64,000 bases of DNA from Monocercomonoides exilis. Taxonomy: Eukaryota; Preaxostyla; Oxymonadida; Polymastigidae. Location: NCBI GenBank assembly GCA_001643675.2, contig LSRY02000002.1, positions 2,087,501-2,151,500 of the forward strand, given 5' to 3'. Positions 35,501-54,727 of the stretch are shown piece by piece. Numbering within the stretch: the stretch's first letter is position 1; each line of letters begins with the position of its first letter. A model generated the notes under the pieces. That model was not told the origin of the DNA and ran no database searches. It saw only the letters and a program-made list of their open reading frames with translations. The translations under genes were made by a program, and so were the position numbers.

Positions 35501-38500
35501 TGGTTTTTCGCTTCCGAGTGATTTGTGAGCTGACTTCGATAATCTGCAGTTTGAATTGCCGAGTTTGGACTCTGCGCCAAAACTGGTTGGAATCGACAAG
35601 GTGTGTGCTTCAGCAGAAGAAAGAGTGACATCTTTCATAAATGGAGAGTGTGTAATGGGATACGAAGTTCGTTCGATGCGAGGCGTGCAAACGAGAGAAT
35701 GGGCATCGTTCTCGTAAACAGACATCGTTTTGGATGAGGAAGAGGCAGAGGAGGATGCCGATGCTGTTGAGGAATGCAGTGTCAAAGGAGTGCTGGCTGA
35801 GGACGAGTTGCTCGAAGGAGTGTCAGATGCGGTTACGAATAAAGTGTTTGCCTTTGAATCAATTGCCGAAGGGAACTGTGTCTGAGGTATTTGCTGAGGT
35901 GCAATTGAAGATAAATGATATGGTGTTGTTGGATCAGCAGAGAAGACATCTTGTTGAGATGGAGCAGTTGAATGGTCAGCGTTCAGATTCTGCTCTTTTT
36001 GTGGGGTTCTTAAAGTTGAATTCTGTGCTCTGGGAGAATCTGCACCGAGTTGTTTATAAGCAATTGGAGGTGATGTCAGTGCAGACACTTTTTTGTCCTG
36101 TTTTCGAGTGATTGAAGGAGATGCAACAGGAGAATGAGTCAAAGACGTTGAAATGCTGTTTGAGCGTCGTTTAGAAAGAGTAGGAGTTGGTATGTTTTTA
36201 GTTGAAAAAGCGAACGTGGAAGCAGAAGAAGGAATTGTCTGGTGATGTATTTTTGGTGTTGAAACGCGAGAAGAAGCAGGCGATGTGACAGAAGAGTCAG
36301 AAGCTGTTGAAGATGAGCGACGGGAAGATGCTGGTGACGTCATAACATTGTTTGCTTTGCTTGTCGCAGCAGATTTTCGTTGTGTTTCTTCTTTCTGCAT
36401 TTTTGAGCACGGGAATATCAAATCTCTTGCCTTCCACAATCCGATGTCGTCGTTGTGCTTTGTGATGAGTCTGAGCTGCTCTTCTGTAAACTCTCCTTCT
36501 TCTCCATCGCCTCTGATCGACCATCCATCGTCCATCCAGAAAGTAATCGGAATTGGCGGCGAGCCAGTCTGCCGCTGCGCCTCAAAGTCGTTGTAGTCGT
36601 CTGCTTCATTGTCTTCGCTGTGCAGATGTCTCCTCCTCCTCCTCTCTTCCTCTCTGCCTGTGTGCAAATTCCGATGCGAGCGGTGGTGTCTCATTGTCTC
36701 CGGTGACAAGGACTGGTTCTGATTGTCTTGTGCAACTGACATCGATCGGATGTGCCTGCGGTGGTCAACGTGAGTGGCAGCGTGGAGATGAAGTGCATCA
36801 TTCGACTCTCCGCAGCTCCGGGTGATGTTTGGCGTCTGTGAAGAGTAATGCCGTAGAAGCTTGTGTGATGCTTGGTTGGATGCAGTTGTGGTGTGAGACG
36901 ACTTGTTGTCTTGATCAGGCTGATCTGAGTACGATGCTTGAGAAGGCGATGAAGAAAGAGGGATTTGCTGAAACTGAATGGGAGATGGAGCAAAAATGGA
37001 AGAGACAGAAAATCTGCCATCTCCGTCCGTCTGCATTGACATGTGCTCATCTGAGTCATCATCATCATTCTTCTCGTTTTGAGCATGAGAAGAATGCGAA
37101 TTATTTGCGAGCTGATCTTCATTGTGGTGTTTGTTATGGTGCTTGTGGTGAGTGATGTGGTATATTTCTGTCTGCGATGCTTCATTCATCATGTGGAAGT
37201 GGCCAGATAAAGTGTCACTTGAGTTCAGCAATTCGTTTCCTTCTGTTGATTCATCAAATAGCAATGCTTTATCATTTATTGAGGAGCCATCCAACTTGCC
37301 GACTCCTCTTCCTCCTCCAAACTGTTCATGTGAAGGAATAAACACAGATTCTGTTTGAGATAAAGCAGACCCGCTGAATGTCGTGTACAATGTCTGTGCA
37401 GATGGCGATGCCACTCCGGGGCCTTCAGCATATGAGCCGTCTTCATTGCTTCCTCTCCTTTTCTTTGCTGAAGAAGACAGCAAAGAATATGACCCGCTGA
37501 AAGAAGTAGATGAAGAGGAAGTGGAAGAGGACGATGAAGATGACAGTGTTGATGAATCGAAACTCGAAGAAGAAGAAGAAGAGTCAAATGAGGAATCAGA
37601 ACTCGAAGAAGCTCTATCAGAAGACGAGTTGCTGAGTGTATCTCTGCTTGTGATTGACCGCCGCGACCGATGAGACTTTCGTGTGTGCCATCTGCGCTGT
37701 GACTTGGGGCTTCTGCCGCGTGTGAGGTCAGAGCGAGACGAAAGAGAAGAGAAAAAGGAGGCGATTGAAGTGGAAGATGATGTCGAGTTTGATGAGCCTG
37801 CAGATGGAGAGGGTGTTGGAGATGGCGAAGAATCGCTGGATTCTTTCTGAATGGGAGACTGAAGATGATTCGTGGTGGTGGTCTTCTTCTCATTGTTTGT
37901 TGCAATTTGAGCATTTGCACTTTTGCCTGAAATCTGATTCGGCGACTGAATTTGTAGATCAGCAGAATCTGTACTTAGCTGATTCTTCTCAAACAAAGAT
38001 TCAAATGGCACCACTGCAGACGAAGTGGACTGCAATGCCTGTAATTCCTGCTTCTTTTGCGCAGAGCTCTCAGTCTGATGGGAAGTGTTCTTTTGGCTGT
38101 GAATGGGCGAATGAGACTTTGCTCTCCTCTGTCTGCAGCCCAAACGAGGAGAGGAAGAAAAGGCGCGTCTGAGGGGAGATTTTGAAGAAGGGATATTTGA
38201 CGATTTGGAGGAAAGCGTGGAAAGCGTGGGAGAAGGCGGAGAGTGCGAAGAAGGCAATGTGGATGACAAAATATTGCACTCCCTTTTTGACGGAGAAAAC
38301 GAGTTTTCCCATTCATTTTTCGGGTTTGAGGAAAATCTATCTGCTTGTTCGTTTGTTGGTGTTGCAGCATTTTCTGAGAAATCGCCTTGGTTCTCTTTTT
38401 GCGTTCTTCTGCGGTGAGAACCCATTTCCGGAGTTACAACCAATGGAATCATTCTTCCTGGCGTTGACCCAACCCAATGTGACAAATAATCATCGGTATC

Positions 38501-39331
38501 TTCTTGTTCTTCAGATGGATGACGAAGCGTTCTAACAATAGAAAGAAGTTATTACAAGCAAATGTCTATTTTAAAAAAATACCTTAGAAGCTTCGATGCA
38601 GCATCGGAGATTTGTGGATTTGAATTCTAATATAAAGCGTTGAGTTCAAAATGGAATAATGAAACCTAAAATATGTCAATGACCAAAACCTCCTCCAGCT
38701 TCATCAATGGCTCTTGAAGTACAGAAAGTGGTTTAATACGGTCCGGAAGATGCGACAGTAACAGAATATGAATGCACAAAACTGTTGACAAAATCTAAAA
38801 AAACATTTCTTGAGTTTCAATTCAAATAAAAGATAATACAAACAGAAAGTTCAAAATCAACTGAATCTCCTAAAAGAGATGGGAAAAGTTGCAATATATT
38901 TTGATCAATCATCATTGGAATTGTCGAATCATCTTATTTTTGAAAATTTAATATAAATTTGATAAAGACTTCCAACAAAATATTTGTTAAAACCTTGGAG
39001 TGCCATTGTAGATAGTTGTTTAACTGCTTTTATTTTTTCTTCGTCAGTTCCAGTTTTCAGAATATGGAGCGCAGTGGAGATAAATGCTGCATATTCGGTC
39101 TTATTTTTTTCAAAGGCATAAACAAAAATATTACAAAAGAAAAAATAGAATTTCATTGAATTCATTAAGTGAAATTCGTGCAAAAAAGCAAAAAATGTAA
39201 ATATTGTATTATTCACAAGTATTTTCAAAATTTTTTTAAAAAAAGTGAAACAAATAATGCCTGAATCTACATACAGTCGTTCCTGGTGTAAAATGATAAA
39301 CCAAAAATGCTGCATCTTTCTTTTGCTCCAT
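29522..39331 (-). CDS. Very large SCAPER-like protein with ARM-like N-terminus and central coiled coil
   Basis: Six exons: 39331-39275 (ATG, MEQKKDAAFLVYHFTPGTT), 39099-38994, 38932-38844, 38794-38690, 38626-38583 and 38531-29522. Introns are 175, 61, 49, 63 and 51 nt; total is about 3,130 aa. The first five exons encode ARM-like helices (EYAAFISTALHILKTGTDEE, ILQLFPSLLGDSVDFELS, ILLLSHLPDRIKPLSVLQEP). A long Ser-rich segment follows, then a basic/acidic coiled coil (about 34530-34150; ELIRKRAEERLVKATRNREM, MVENRLKRLQEQHSKI). A further disordered part leads to a largely helical C-terminal half. Near its end, HLSSLLFPLLIATTFRRPEA recalls the C-terminal segment of SCAPER proteins, which bind cyclin A/CDK2 and are linked to cilia. 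The SCAPER call rests on coiled-coil position and this segment, from memory. It could instead be an unrelated helical-repeat scaffold. Confidence 0.6.
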
Positions 39332-39551
39332 ATAACTTGTTGCTTTTTAACAGCAAAAATTAAATCAAAATGTTTGATGTAAAAGATAAATAGTGGGGTT
39401 TTCCCATCACATAATTCAAAGGTTTTTAAAAGTTGTTGCGTTGTTTTCTTTTAAAGCGAGTCATATTCGCGCATTGCTCGCGCTGATGTTTGCTAAATTT
39501 TTAAATTACCACAGAATTTTTTCATAGAATTATTTGCAGCACTCAAATTCG
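39332..39551. promoter_or_regulatory. Divergent promoter region
   Basis: About 220 nt separate the start of the SCAPER-like gene (-) and the first in-frame ATG of the LRR/coiled-coil gene (+). It must hold promoters of both genes unless the LRR gene has a further 5' exon. No TATA box or other core element stands out against the AT-rich background. Confidence 0.4.
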
Positions 39552-42500
39552 ATGAGAACTTCTAATTCTTCATATTGTCAATTTTTGCAGAAAGACACAA
39601 AAGTTGAAGGATTTCCTGATGGAAGTTATCCGTTGAGTAGTGTTTTGAAGAGGCTTCCCGTTTCGAGAGATCAAAAACGATTGAGTGCGGTAGAAAAGCT
39701 TGTTTCAGTGATTGATAAAGTTGCTGAGCCATATAAAAAAGCGGAAATTGTATATCTCAGTAACAATGTAATAGTAGATTTATCTGGTATTGAACAGTTT
39801 GTTCAAGTGAAGATTTTATCTTTAAACTACAACAAGGTTTGCAATAAAAGTTTTTTCATAATAATTGAAATATCTTTTTAAAATGAAAAAGATATCTTCG
39901 TTATATCAAATTACTCCACTAAAATTTTGCAGATTTTTGCGAACGCTCACGCTTGAAAATAATCCTGTTGTTCTTCAACCTTTTTACAGATTGCACATTA
40001 TTGATCTTTGTCCGAATTTAAAATTGCTTGATAAAGAGGTTTGTGACTTATTTTATTGAAAAATAATGCTAACATTCTCGTGCATTTTCAGCCAATCACA
40101 TCTCAAGAGCGGGGCATTGCTCGAAGTTATTTAGATCAAGAGGAAGCCAATCTTGGGTTGATGTATGGAAATGATCGTCTAATCCGAAGATTTGAACAAA
40201 TAAGCTTAAAGCTACAGTTGCATTCAGAACTTGTGAAACTATATAATAACCCTCAAACTGTTCTGACGTCTCATAGACGCTTTAATTCTATAAGTTATAG
40301 CACAGATCAGTTATTGAAGCAATCGAAAAACGCCTTAACAATATATTTATCAGGATGGAGGCCACCAAAACGGAAAGATCCACTTCATAATATTCCTTCT
40401 GTTGGGATGGGTTTTGAACATGAAGATGGTGAAGATGGAGAAATGCAAGAACAGTTTGGAGGAGAAAGAAGAATGCAAGGTCTTCTACTGAACAAAGGAA
40501 TAGAAACGGATGATGAAGGGATAGAAGATGATGATGACGATGAATGGGTGAGAGTAACAACTCATTTGAAAAACGAGGTAATGAAAGCATGGAAGATGAG
40601 ATTTCCCAATGATATGCTATTTCGTAATGCGGATCGTCAAACATCATCAGAAAGAAAAGATCTTGGAACTTTGTCAAAAAGAGGAACAGAAAGAAAAGGA
40701 AGAACTGGTCAAATCGACGAAGATGCACAAAAAGGTGGCCGTTCATCTTCGCAGTTTTCTTCGCGCTCCCGCTCTCGTTCTCGTTCTCAATCGCCGCTTC
40801 CTTCAATTCACGAGTCGTGGCTGATTGCATACAACGATGTTATGTTGGGGCAGCAGCAGGCGATGACTCAGCTGCTTCTTGCGATTGACGCATTGGTGAA
40901 AGAAACCCAGCCACCAATGGACAACTCTGCGATGCACTCTGCATCTTTTTCTTTGTCTGATGAGAACACTTATTCTGGTTCACCTTTAAAAGCATCAGCA
41001 ATCACAAGAGTTCCTATTCCATCTGTTTCATATGCTTCATCTGCCTCATCAACACCTCAGTCACAAAATAGGAGTCAATATTATGAGTCAAGTCCAACAT
41101 CTGGAAATATGGCGTTTAGCTCTCCTTCTCCTGGTCATCGCAATTTGCTCTTTTCGTCACCTGCTTCTCCAACTCTGCAGCATCTTAGACAGTTGATTGA
41201 ACAAGAGCAGTTATTTGAGGAAGAAATGAGGCGAGACAGAGACAGTGAAAAGGATCAGACAATAAAGCAGCTTCAGAAAAGAATAAGAGAAAATGAAATG
41301 AAAGAAGATCAAAATGAAGTTCAAGCAAACTCACAGAAAATGCAAACAGTAGGCACCGCTGTGAGTCAAAATTATCCTTATCCAAGAAAAGAACAAAATA
41401 GCAGCATAGAAAATGAACAAAGTTCCAGCTCAAAGTTTAGTTCTGATAAAAATGTTTTCGACTCTGAAGATAAGACCAACAGTTTAACAAACGATAGATT
41501 TGATGAACTTAAAGATATTCAGCCTTCAAATGAAAAACGTGATAGATCAAATACTTCTGAAACAAGCAGAACAAGAAAGTCTCGACGAGAAGAGCAGGAA
41601 CCTATTGATTATGATGCTGCCTTGCAATCTTCAATGCTCGTTTTGCCGCCGGAAGAGGTGGCAAGGAAAACTGCAAGAAGCAGAGAAGAAAGGAGTGCCA
41701 GCAGAGATAGAAGTGAAGGGAGGAGCAGATTAGGCGAGAAAGGACGTTTGACTGATAGAGGGAAAGAAAGTGAGAGTGAGGAATCTGACAGAGAAACAAG
41801 AACAACTATTACCAAAAGAAGTTACCCAAGCTCAAAGAAAAGATCAAGTATTCGTTCAGATAGAGGAAGAGGAAAGGATAAAGAAAAAACTCCTCGAGGG
41901 AATAAAGGGAAAATGAATGAAAGAAAGCAAATTGGAATGCCAAAAAAGGAATATGAAAAGAAAAAGGTACCAAAACAAAGAAAAGACAGTGATGATGAAG
42001 ATAGTGAAGAAATATTATCTTCTTCCATGTCTCTGCCACCTCGCTCATCATCCACGCCTCCATCGTTTAATTCGATGACTGGCACTTCAAATAAAAATGT
42101 CAAGCAGATAAAGATTGTTAAGCAAAACAATGATAACGTAGATGAACTTAATGGACTTGAATCGTCTTTTCCTGCAGCATCCTTTTCTTCATCTTCTTCT
42201 TTTCTTCAAAGACAAATCAATTCGCCTCGAACGCAGCAGCAGCGCGATAGAAAAGTGCAGCTTGTTGTTGAGAATGAACAGATGCAACAGCCTGCTGATG
42301 AATCGTCGCTTTTGAAAGGAAAACACTCAATTTCAGAAGGTTCAATGAAAGCAGATCAAATTTTTGAGAGAAGCAAGATAGCAAATGGTCCAAATTCAGT
42401 TCTTGAAAATACTCAGCCTTTTCAAAATAGTTCGATTTCTGCTTCTTTTGTGTACGACTCTGATTTAACAGCTGAACAAGCAAATAAGCAGCAAAATTTT

Positions 42501-45500
42501 CCTGTTGATGTACCAAACCATTCAGCAGCAGTTCAACCAAAAGGAAAGGAGCAACAAGCAGTTTCATTTGTGGATCATCAGAAGAGTAACGATGCAGCAA
42601 ATCCTTCTTTACCATCTTCTCAAAATGCTCCTCCGCAGACAGAGTTATATTCAACTGTATTTACTCCTCCTTCTCTTGCATATACCAAATCTCCTTTTGC
42701 AGCTTCTCTTCCTCCGCCTCCTTTGCCACCTGCTCCAATCGCTCCAAGTGTAGCTTTCGCTTCTGCCTCTTCTCCTTTGCCGGCTTCGTTGCCGCCTTTT
42801 CCAAACAGCGCAGAAAAATCTCTCAATCCTCAAACTATTGCCCCTCAAATGCAAAGTCTTGGCCAATCATTAAAGTCTCCATTGACTTCTGCTTCTGCTT
42901 CTGCTTCTTCACCAATTATTTCATCTCAAAAGCCACCGCTTCCGCCATTTTCCGCTTCAAAAACTGATCAACTCGTTGGAAAAACTGTTAATGTTCCAGC
43001 ATCTTTCATAAAAGAACAAAATGAAATATCCACAGCAAAAGATGATTCCAAATCATATTCTGAGAATAAACTGGCGAATGGAGCATTAACTCAAAAAAAT
43101 GATAATGAATTTGACCCTAATGCTACACATGTTCTTTTAGATAACAAATGGACTGTAAAGGAGCCTGGATCACAACAGTCATATCCAGCTAATCCTGTTG
43201 AAACAACTCAAATAAAATCAATGGGGAATCCTCAATCTCAGACATCGAAAGGGTTTTCGTATTCTCCATCATCGCCTGTGGCATTATCATCTCCGATAAC
43301 AACATCCAATCTTATGGCATCTTCCTCTTCTCCTTTGTCTTTTCCGGCATCTCCCACTAATTTTGCTTCTAATCATCTTAACAACAGCATGCAATCATCT
43401 GAGTCCCCAGATCTTGATTTGTCTCTTTCACATAATTCTGATTCAGATAACCATGTATTGCCTTCAACTTCGACATTCACTCGCAGTCAGTTCACTTCTC
43501 CTCCACAAAATGTGCATTCTCAATCTGCAAATCAGAATTTGCTGAGCGAATCGAATGCGCCTGCTCCAAAACAATTTGAGCAAGTTCTGTTGGAAAAGAT
43601 ACGATTAAACGAGGAAAATAAAAAGCTTCATGATGAAATAGCAAGACTTGAAGAGCTATTGACAAAAAATGAAAATGAAAGAAGCGCTAAACTTTTGAGC
43701 GCAAAGAACGAGGAACTGAAAGAATTAAAGACAGAGAATGATCAATTGAAACAGCAAATTGAAGACGGAAATAAGAATTTGGAAGCTTTGATTGAAGAAA
43801 GAGTCGAAGAAAGAGCGAAAGAAATTGAAATGATCGCTGCAAAAAAAGAACGAAAGCTGAAAGAAGAAAATGAAATTATCGAACTTCAAAAAAAAGAAGA
43901 GGAAAAAAGAAAGGAAGAAAAACGAAAAGAAGAGCAGGAAAAAAACGAACAAAGGTTTATGGAAGAACTTAAAGTGAAGGATAAAGAGTTAACTGCAGAA
44001 AAGGAAAGAAATGAAGAATTGATGGCAAATGCTCAGAATTTGGAGAGAAGCCAATCTATGCTTAAAAGTGAAATAGACAAGATTCAAGACGAAAAAGCAG
44101 AAATTGAATCGGCTTTGGAACAAGAAATTCAAAGAAGAAAAGAAGATGAAAATAGATATTTAGATGCAGAAAAGTCAAGGATGAAGGAATTTGTCAAAGA
44201 AAAAGAGAAAATTATGCAAGAAATGGAGGAACATGAAAAAAAGTGGGCAGAAAGCAATCAAGAAGAAAGGAAGATGCGACAGCAAGCTGAAGAAGAAGCG
44301 TCCAGAACAAATGGCGCATATCACAAGTTTCTGAAGAAATTGAATGAAAAAATAGGAAAAGAACGAGTGATTCAGAAAGCGTTCACTGCTTGGCGAAATT
44401 TGGAAGTGAATAGATTGATCCGAAGACAAAACATAGAAATAGAAATACTACGAAAGGAAAAAGAACGAATAACTAAAGAAGCATCCTTTAAAGATTGGCA
44501 CCGGACTGCTCAATCAGAGAAAGAGAAGCTGAGGGAAACATCTCTTATTTCCCGTTCAATAGATGTGTTGCGAGTGAAAAAGCAAAACGAGCTCGTGAGA
44601 AAAGTGTTTTACAGATGGCTCCGATGGAAGGAAGACAAGAGAAGATATGAAAACGCAATGCGGATGAAACTTAAGGAGAACGCGAAAGAAAGAAAGATGA
44701 CACTCTTAATGGAATGGAGACTTTTAACAGCAAAGACAGTCGATCGCAAATCAGATGAAGTGAAAGAGAACTTGAAGTTGTTGTCTTCTGTTCTTTCTGA
44801 AACAAAAGCAGAGATGGATGGCTCAAATAAAACAAATGCTGACCTGTTGCTGCAGATTATCCGAAATAGCATCCGCAGTTCGGGTGAACAGGTTCCAGAA
44901 TCAAATGAACGCTTTCAAGATTTCGTTAGCAAAAGGAAAAAACTTCTTGATGAAACATTGTTGAAAATTGGAGCTACAGATGGAAAGATCGATTTGCCAG
45001 ATCAGCAAAGCTTGCCTCAAGTTAATGCTTCGTCTTTTTCTGCTTCTCGATCTTCTGAGCCTTCTCTTTCTGAATCAGATGTTGTGCCAATCCTTTCAGA
45101 ACAGGTTGAACGACTTTCCAAAGAAAATGCATCGCAAATAATGCAAATTGAGAAAAGAAACAGCATAATTGAAGAATTGAACAAAGAATTGTGTGAAGAA
45201 AGAGAGCGCATCAAACAACTGAAAAATGATATTGCTGCTATTAAAAAGGAGAAAAATGGAGTTGAAGATTCGAGACGAAGAGAAAATGAGGAAATTAGTG
45301 AACTTAAAGAACAGCATTCGACAGACAAGGCGATGTGGGCTCACGCAGAGAGACAGCTTAAAGAGGACATAAAGAGACTGGAGACAGAAAAGAATGAATT
45401 GCTCCGGCAAATCGAATCAGAAAGAGATAGAAATGGAAGAATAAAGTTGGAAAGAGAAAAGGAAAAGGAAAAAGAGAGAGAGAAAATGCAAGAAGTCTTT

Positions 45501-46385
45501 GCAATTGCTTCAAGACAGAGAGATATTTTGATGGAACGAGAAGAGGCCTTTAAAAAACTGAAAAGAGAGAAAGAAAGACTTGAGCAATCACAAAAAGAAG
45601 AATCGTTCTTCATCGATGATTCTGCAAATGGACAGAAAATGAGTAAAGCAGAAGCAATTCACGAATTGAAACATCGGCTGAAAGATACGGAGGATGGAAT
45701 TAAACAGAAGAATGCAATTATTCAGGAGAAAGATGAGCTTATTGACGCACTTAAGGATGAGATTGCTCGAAGAGAGCTTCTGATTGATGAAATGGAAATG
45801 GAATTAAAAGGAATGAACAAGTCTGACATTCAACAATCTTCTCAGAGTCAACAGAGTTCTTATTCATTGTCTGATCGTTCAGCCGATTTCTCTGAGTCGC
45901 ATCAAACATCTCCTTCATTGCAAACCATTTCATCCTCTCGCATAACTGATTTTGAGGATTCATCGAGTTCCAGCAGAACAATCAAACAAGAGCTGAATAG
46001 CATCAAATCCAATTCATCGCCTTCATCAAAGCGGAATTCGAGTTTCACATCGATGCCTGAAGCCACGCATTCCAACAGTTATTCATCTCACCCCTCTCCT
46101 CCTCGGCCATTGGCTCGGGAATCATTCCTTGCCTCTATTCAATCAAGTTCAACATACTCACACGATTCTTTGTCAAATGCATCTTTTCATCACAACACTC
46201 CACCTTCATCTCCTTCTTTTTCTTCATCACTTTCGTTTTCCAATTCATCTTCACTTTCATCTACAACTCCAGCTCAAGTCACTTCATTATCTTCGTCCAC
46301 GTTTCCTGAATCATCTCAGTCCACATCACTTTCTGATTTGTCCGAGCATCATTCAGTTTTAAGCTCTTCTTCAACAGAATCATGA
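39552..46385 (+). CDS. LRR and coiled-coil protein with Sfi1-like repeats (probable centrosome/basal-body protein)
   Basis: Exons: 39552-39836 (ATG, MRTSNSSYCQF), 39892-40038 and 40092-46385, with introns of 55 and 53 nt, both phase 0; a further 5' exon is possible. The product is about 2,240 aa. Near the N-terminus are leucine-rich repeats of the ciliary SDS22/LRRCC1 style (AEIVYLSNNVIVDLSGIEQF, VKILSLNYNKISSLYQITPL, LRTLTLENNPVVLQPFYRL) with an LRR-cap (LCPNLKLLDKEPITSQERG). An Arg/Ser-rich and Pro-rich disordered stretch follows. Two long coiled coils (about 43560-44340 and 45080-45830) flank four degenerate Sfi1-like units with F/W-x2-W cores: AFTAWRNLE, SFKDWHRTA, VFYRWLRWKE and LLMEWRLLTA (44378-44740). 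The tail is Ser-rich. LRR plus coiled coil plus Sfi1 motifs points to a centrin-associated or microtubule-organising-centre protein (inference). Confidence 0.7.
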
Positions 46386-47090
46386 TGATACGCTTTGAAG
46401 CAACTGAAAAAGGAACGAAATTTTTTTACAAGTTTTTTATAAAAAAATTTTTTTTATTTTTTGCATCCAAAAATTCTGGCTCTATTTATTTTAAAATAAA
46501 ATGTGAAATGAATAGTTAATTAATAACATACATTACTTGTAACAGTCGATTGAAACATATCCAGTTTGAGAAAAACATACAAAAATACAAAGTTATTTGT
46601 AACGACAAAAATATCACTTAAAAACGGACATATAAATGAAAAACCAGCAGTCTTTGTAAACAAGAAGAGTTCAAATTAGCGCACGTTAATGTGCTGATTA
46701 GAAAAGCAAACATTTCAAAATTAAATGCAAAACTTGGGAAAGCGGTGAATTTAGAAAACAAAATGAAGAGTAACAAAAACAAATAAATTCTAAAAAAAAT
46801 GGTACATATGTTATTTTCAGGAGAGCAAGTTCGCATAAAACACGATAGAGTAGTTCCAGCAAATATCATTTGCTGTCACCGCTTTTCCAATCAATAAACC
46901 AATAAAAGGTGTAAGTGTAGTGAACTTAAAATACATCAAAGGCATTTATTCATAAAAAGAATACATACAATTATTAAAAATAAAAATCTGTAAATTCATT
47001 CCAAAAAACTATCTTTCAAACACGTCTTTTTAATTCGCATCTGAAAAAAGATTATAACATTACATAACTTTATGAAATTTCAAGTTAAAT
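46386..47090. other. Convergent 3' intergenic region
   Basis: About 705 nt of AT-rich DNA lie between the tail-to-tail ends of the LRR/coiled-coil gene and the CaMKK-like kinase gene. No ORF, RNA gene or repeat was recognised. Poly(A)-signal-like AATAAA hexamers occur on both strands. Confidence 0.5.
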
Positions 47091-52830
<5,740 letters not shown>

Positions 52831-52859
52831 TTTGAATTAAGGTTGAAAATCAGTTTCGC

Positions 52860-53812
52860 ATGCTTTTCAGCTTTTTACAACGTAATGCGTCATTGATACT
52901 TCTGAATAATTCATTTTTAACTATTGGAAATTTATATATATTCTTCTTTGCATTTCATTGTGCTTATTACATTGTCATGAATCGGAAATGCTGGGAAAGG
53001 AAAACTTCTTTTTTCATTGACCTCTTTGTGACTTTTTTCGGAAATGTCGTTGTTCATGTTTTATTTTTTAATGATGTCTCAGGCATGCAAATTATTATAA
53101 GCATTTTAATTCATTTTCTTTTCTGTTAGATTGGTTAAAGGATTATAAGTATTTTCTCACATTTTGCTGGGTCTGGATAGTCATTGTCATTATGTCACAC
53201 GCTAACGCAAGCATAACTGAAAGTTCATGGCTTCAAACTGTGTTAAGTTATGGAATGAGTGTATTTGCTTCATATGAGATTATGATTAGCATAAATACTG
53301 CAATGAAGATTTTTTATAAAAATGAGCTTGTAATATATTACTTTATTGCATTTGTTGTGGGATGTGGAGCTCATTACTTTTTTTTTCAAACGGAATGGGT
53401 TGTGAGAACATTTGAATATACAAGGTATATTTTAATTTTTGTTGGTAATTATTTTTTTCCTTTTATTTTTGACAGGCTTCAAATTGTAATCTTTTCTACA
53501 GTGACAATGTTTTTAGTCATTCAAAGGCCTCAGCTTTTTGTGCAATTATTGAACTTTTGTCCAAGAGTTGATTTGGCATCAATAACATCTTATTTGTCAT
53601 TCGAAAGAAATAATTATACCTTTATAAGGAGTTTTTCTGATTGGTTGATATATATTTTACAGTCATATAATCTATTATTAGAAAATGCACATGACTATGC
53701 ATCTCAACCAAATTGTTCTCCACTATTGGATCTTGATTCAACATTTAAATTTGTTTCACTAACTTCCTTTTTCCTTGCAGTTGCATATACATTTGGAATA
53801 AATTTTGTATGA
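52860..53812 (+). CDS. Multi-pass membrane protein, unknown family
   Basis: An ATG at 52860 begins a frame of about 89 aa with several hydrophobic helices (NLYIFFFAFHCAYYIV, FIDLFVTFFGNVVVHVLFF). A second frame continues from about 53155 to TGA at 53810-53812 with more helices (TFCWVWIVIVI, LVIYYFIAFVVGCGAHYFFF, LQIVIFSTVTMFLVI, KFVSLTSFFLAVAYTFGI). The junction is unresolved. Candidates are a GC-AG intron ending TTTCTGTTAG near 53129, or a GT-AG intron from about 53067 ending at ATTATAAG near 53152. A second intron, 53425-53475, is 51 nt, lies in frame and has no stop, so retention would only add 17 residues. The product would be about 250-290 aa with at least six membrane helices. The layout weakly recalls TRIC-type cation channels, but I would not name it so. 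The ATG lies 29 nt from the divergent kinase ATG. Confidence 0.55.
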
Positions 53813-54727
53813 AATTTATCTTTTAAATTTATTGATATTCTCGTTTATCTCTTGTTTACCTTTTTTATGATTTCATCTTTATCAAGCATATTTTGGTTGA
53901 ATCTATAAAAAGACCCCGAAAGACCCGAATAAATAATTATAGACACGGTTGAGAATGCAATATATATATATCTATTATTTCGATTGTAGCAAAGATGTAG
54001 TTATATATTTGTTGATTTTAAAATAAGTTTAATTTTTACATTTAATTAAAGCTTGTTTAAGAGATGATAAATTTTTTTTCCAAGTTGAATAACACTTTTT
54101 ATGGTTGTGATGTTGCTTTGTTATTTTAAGTTAATTTTTTGATTTTTGATTTTTTTTTTTTTTTTCTTTATTTTTTCTTTTTCTTTTTTTTTTAAATAAC
54201 GAACGACATCAGCAAAAAATAGCAAATCGTTTATCATAGGTCTGAAATCATTAATTGGAGGTGTTTATGTTTACTGATTCTTAGAGTTTTTCTCAACATT
54301 TTTGATGTTTATTAAAAAAACGCAGAAAAAAATTTTCAAAAAAAAAAAAAATAATAAGAAAATTATTATATTATGATATAGTTTTTTTATTAAGCTGCAG
54401 GAACTTATTTCCCGATAATTATTCACAGAACTTTCAAATTAGTTGAAAAAAAGTTTTTGTTTCCCATAATAAATTAGAATGATTTTCGTCAAGTCGAAAT
54501 GAACATTCACCCAAATATTTAGGAATATTTACATATTGAAGAATTAAAACAATAATTTTTATAAACGTGTTCTTTTTATAGGGTATATGAACAATCAATG
54601 TACTTTGAAAAAAGAAATAAGAAAACCATTTCCGAAATGGACATTGATTCTTTTCTTCTTTGCGCATTTAATTGTTTGTAAATAATCTTTTTCTTTTTAT
54701 TAGAATTATGATTCTGTAGATTTCACA
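53813..54727. other. AT-rich intergenic DNA with T-rich tracts
   Basis: About 915 nt lie between two plus-strand membrane-protein genes. Contents are a short (TA)n run near 53963, T-rich tracts near 54145-54195 and an A-run near 54340. Small ORFs are low-complexity. No RNA gene was recognised. Confidence 0.5.
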
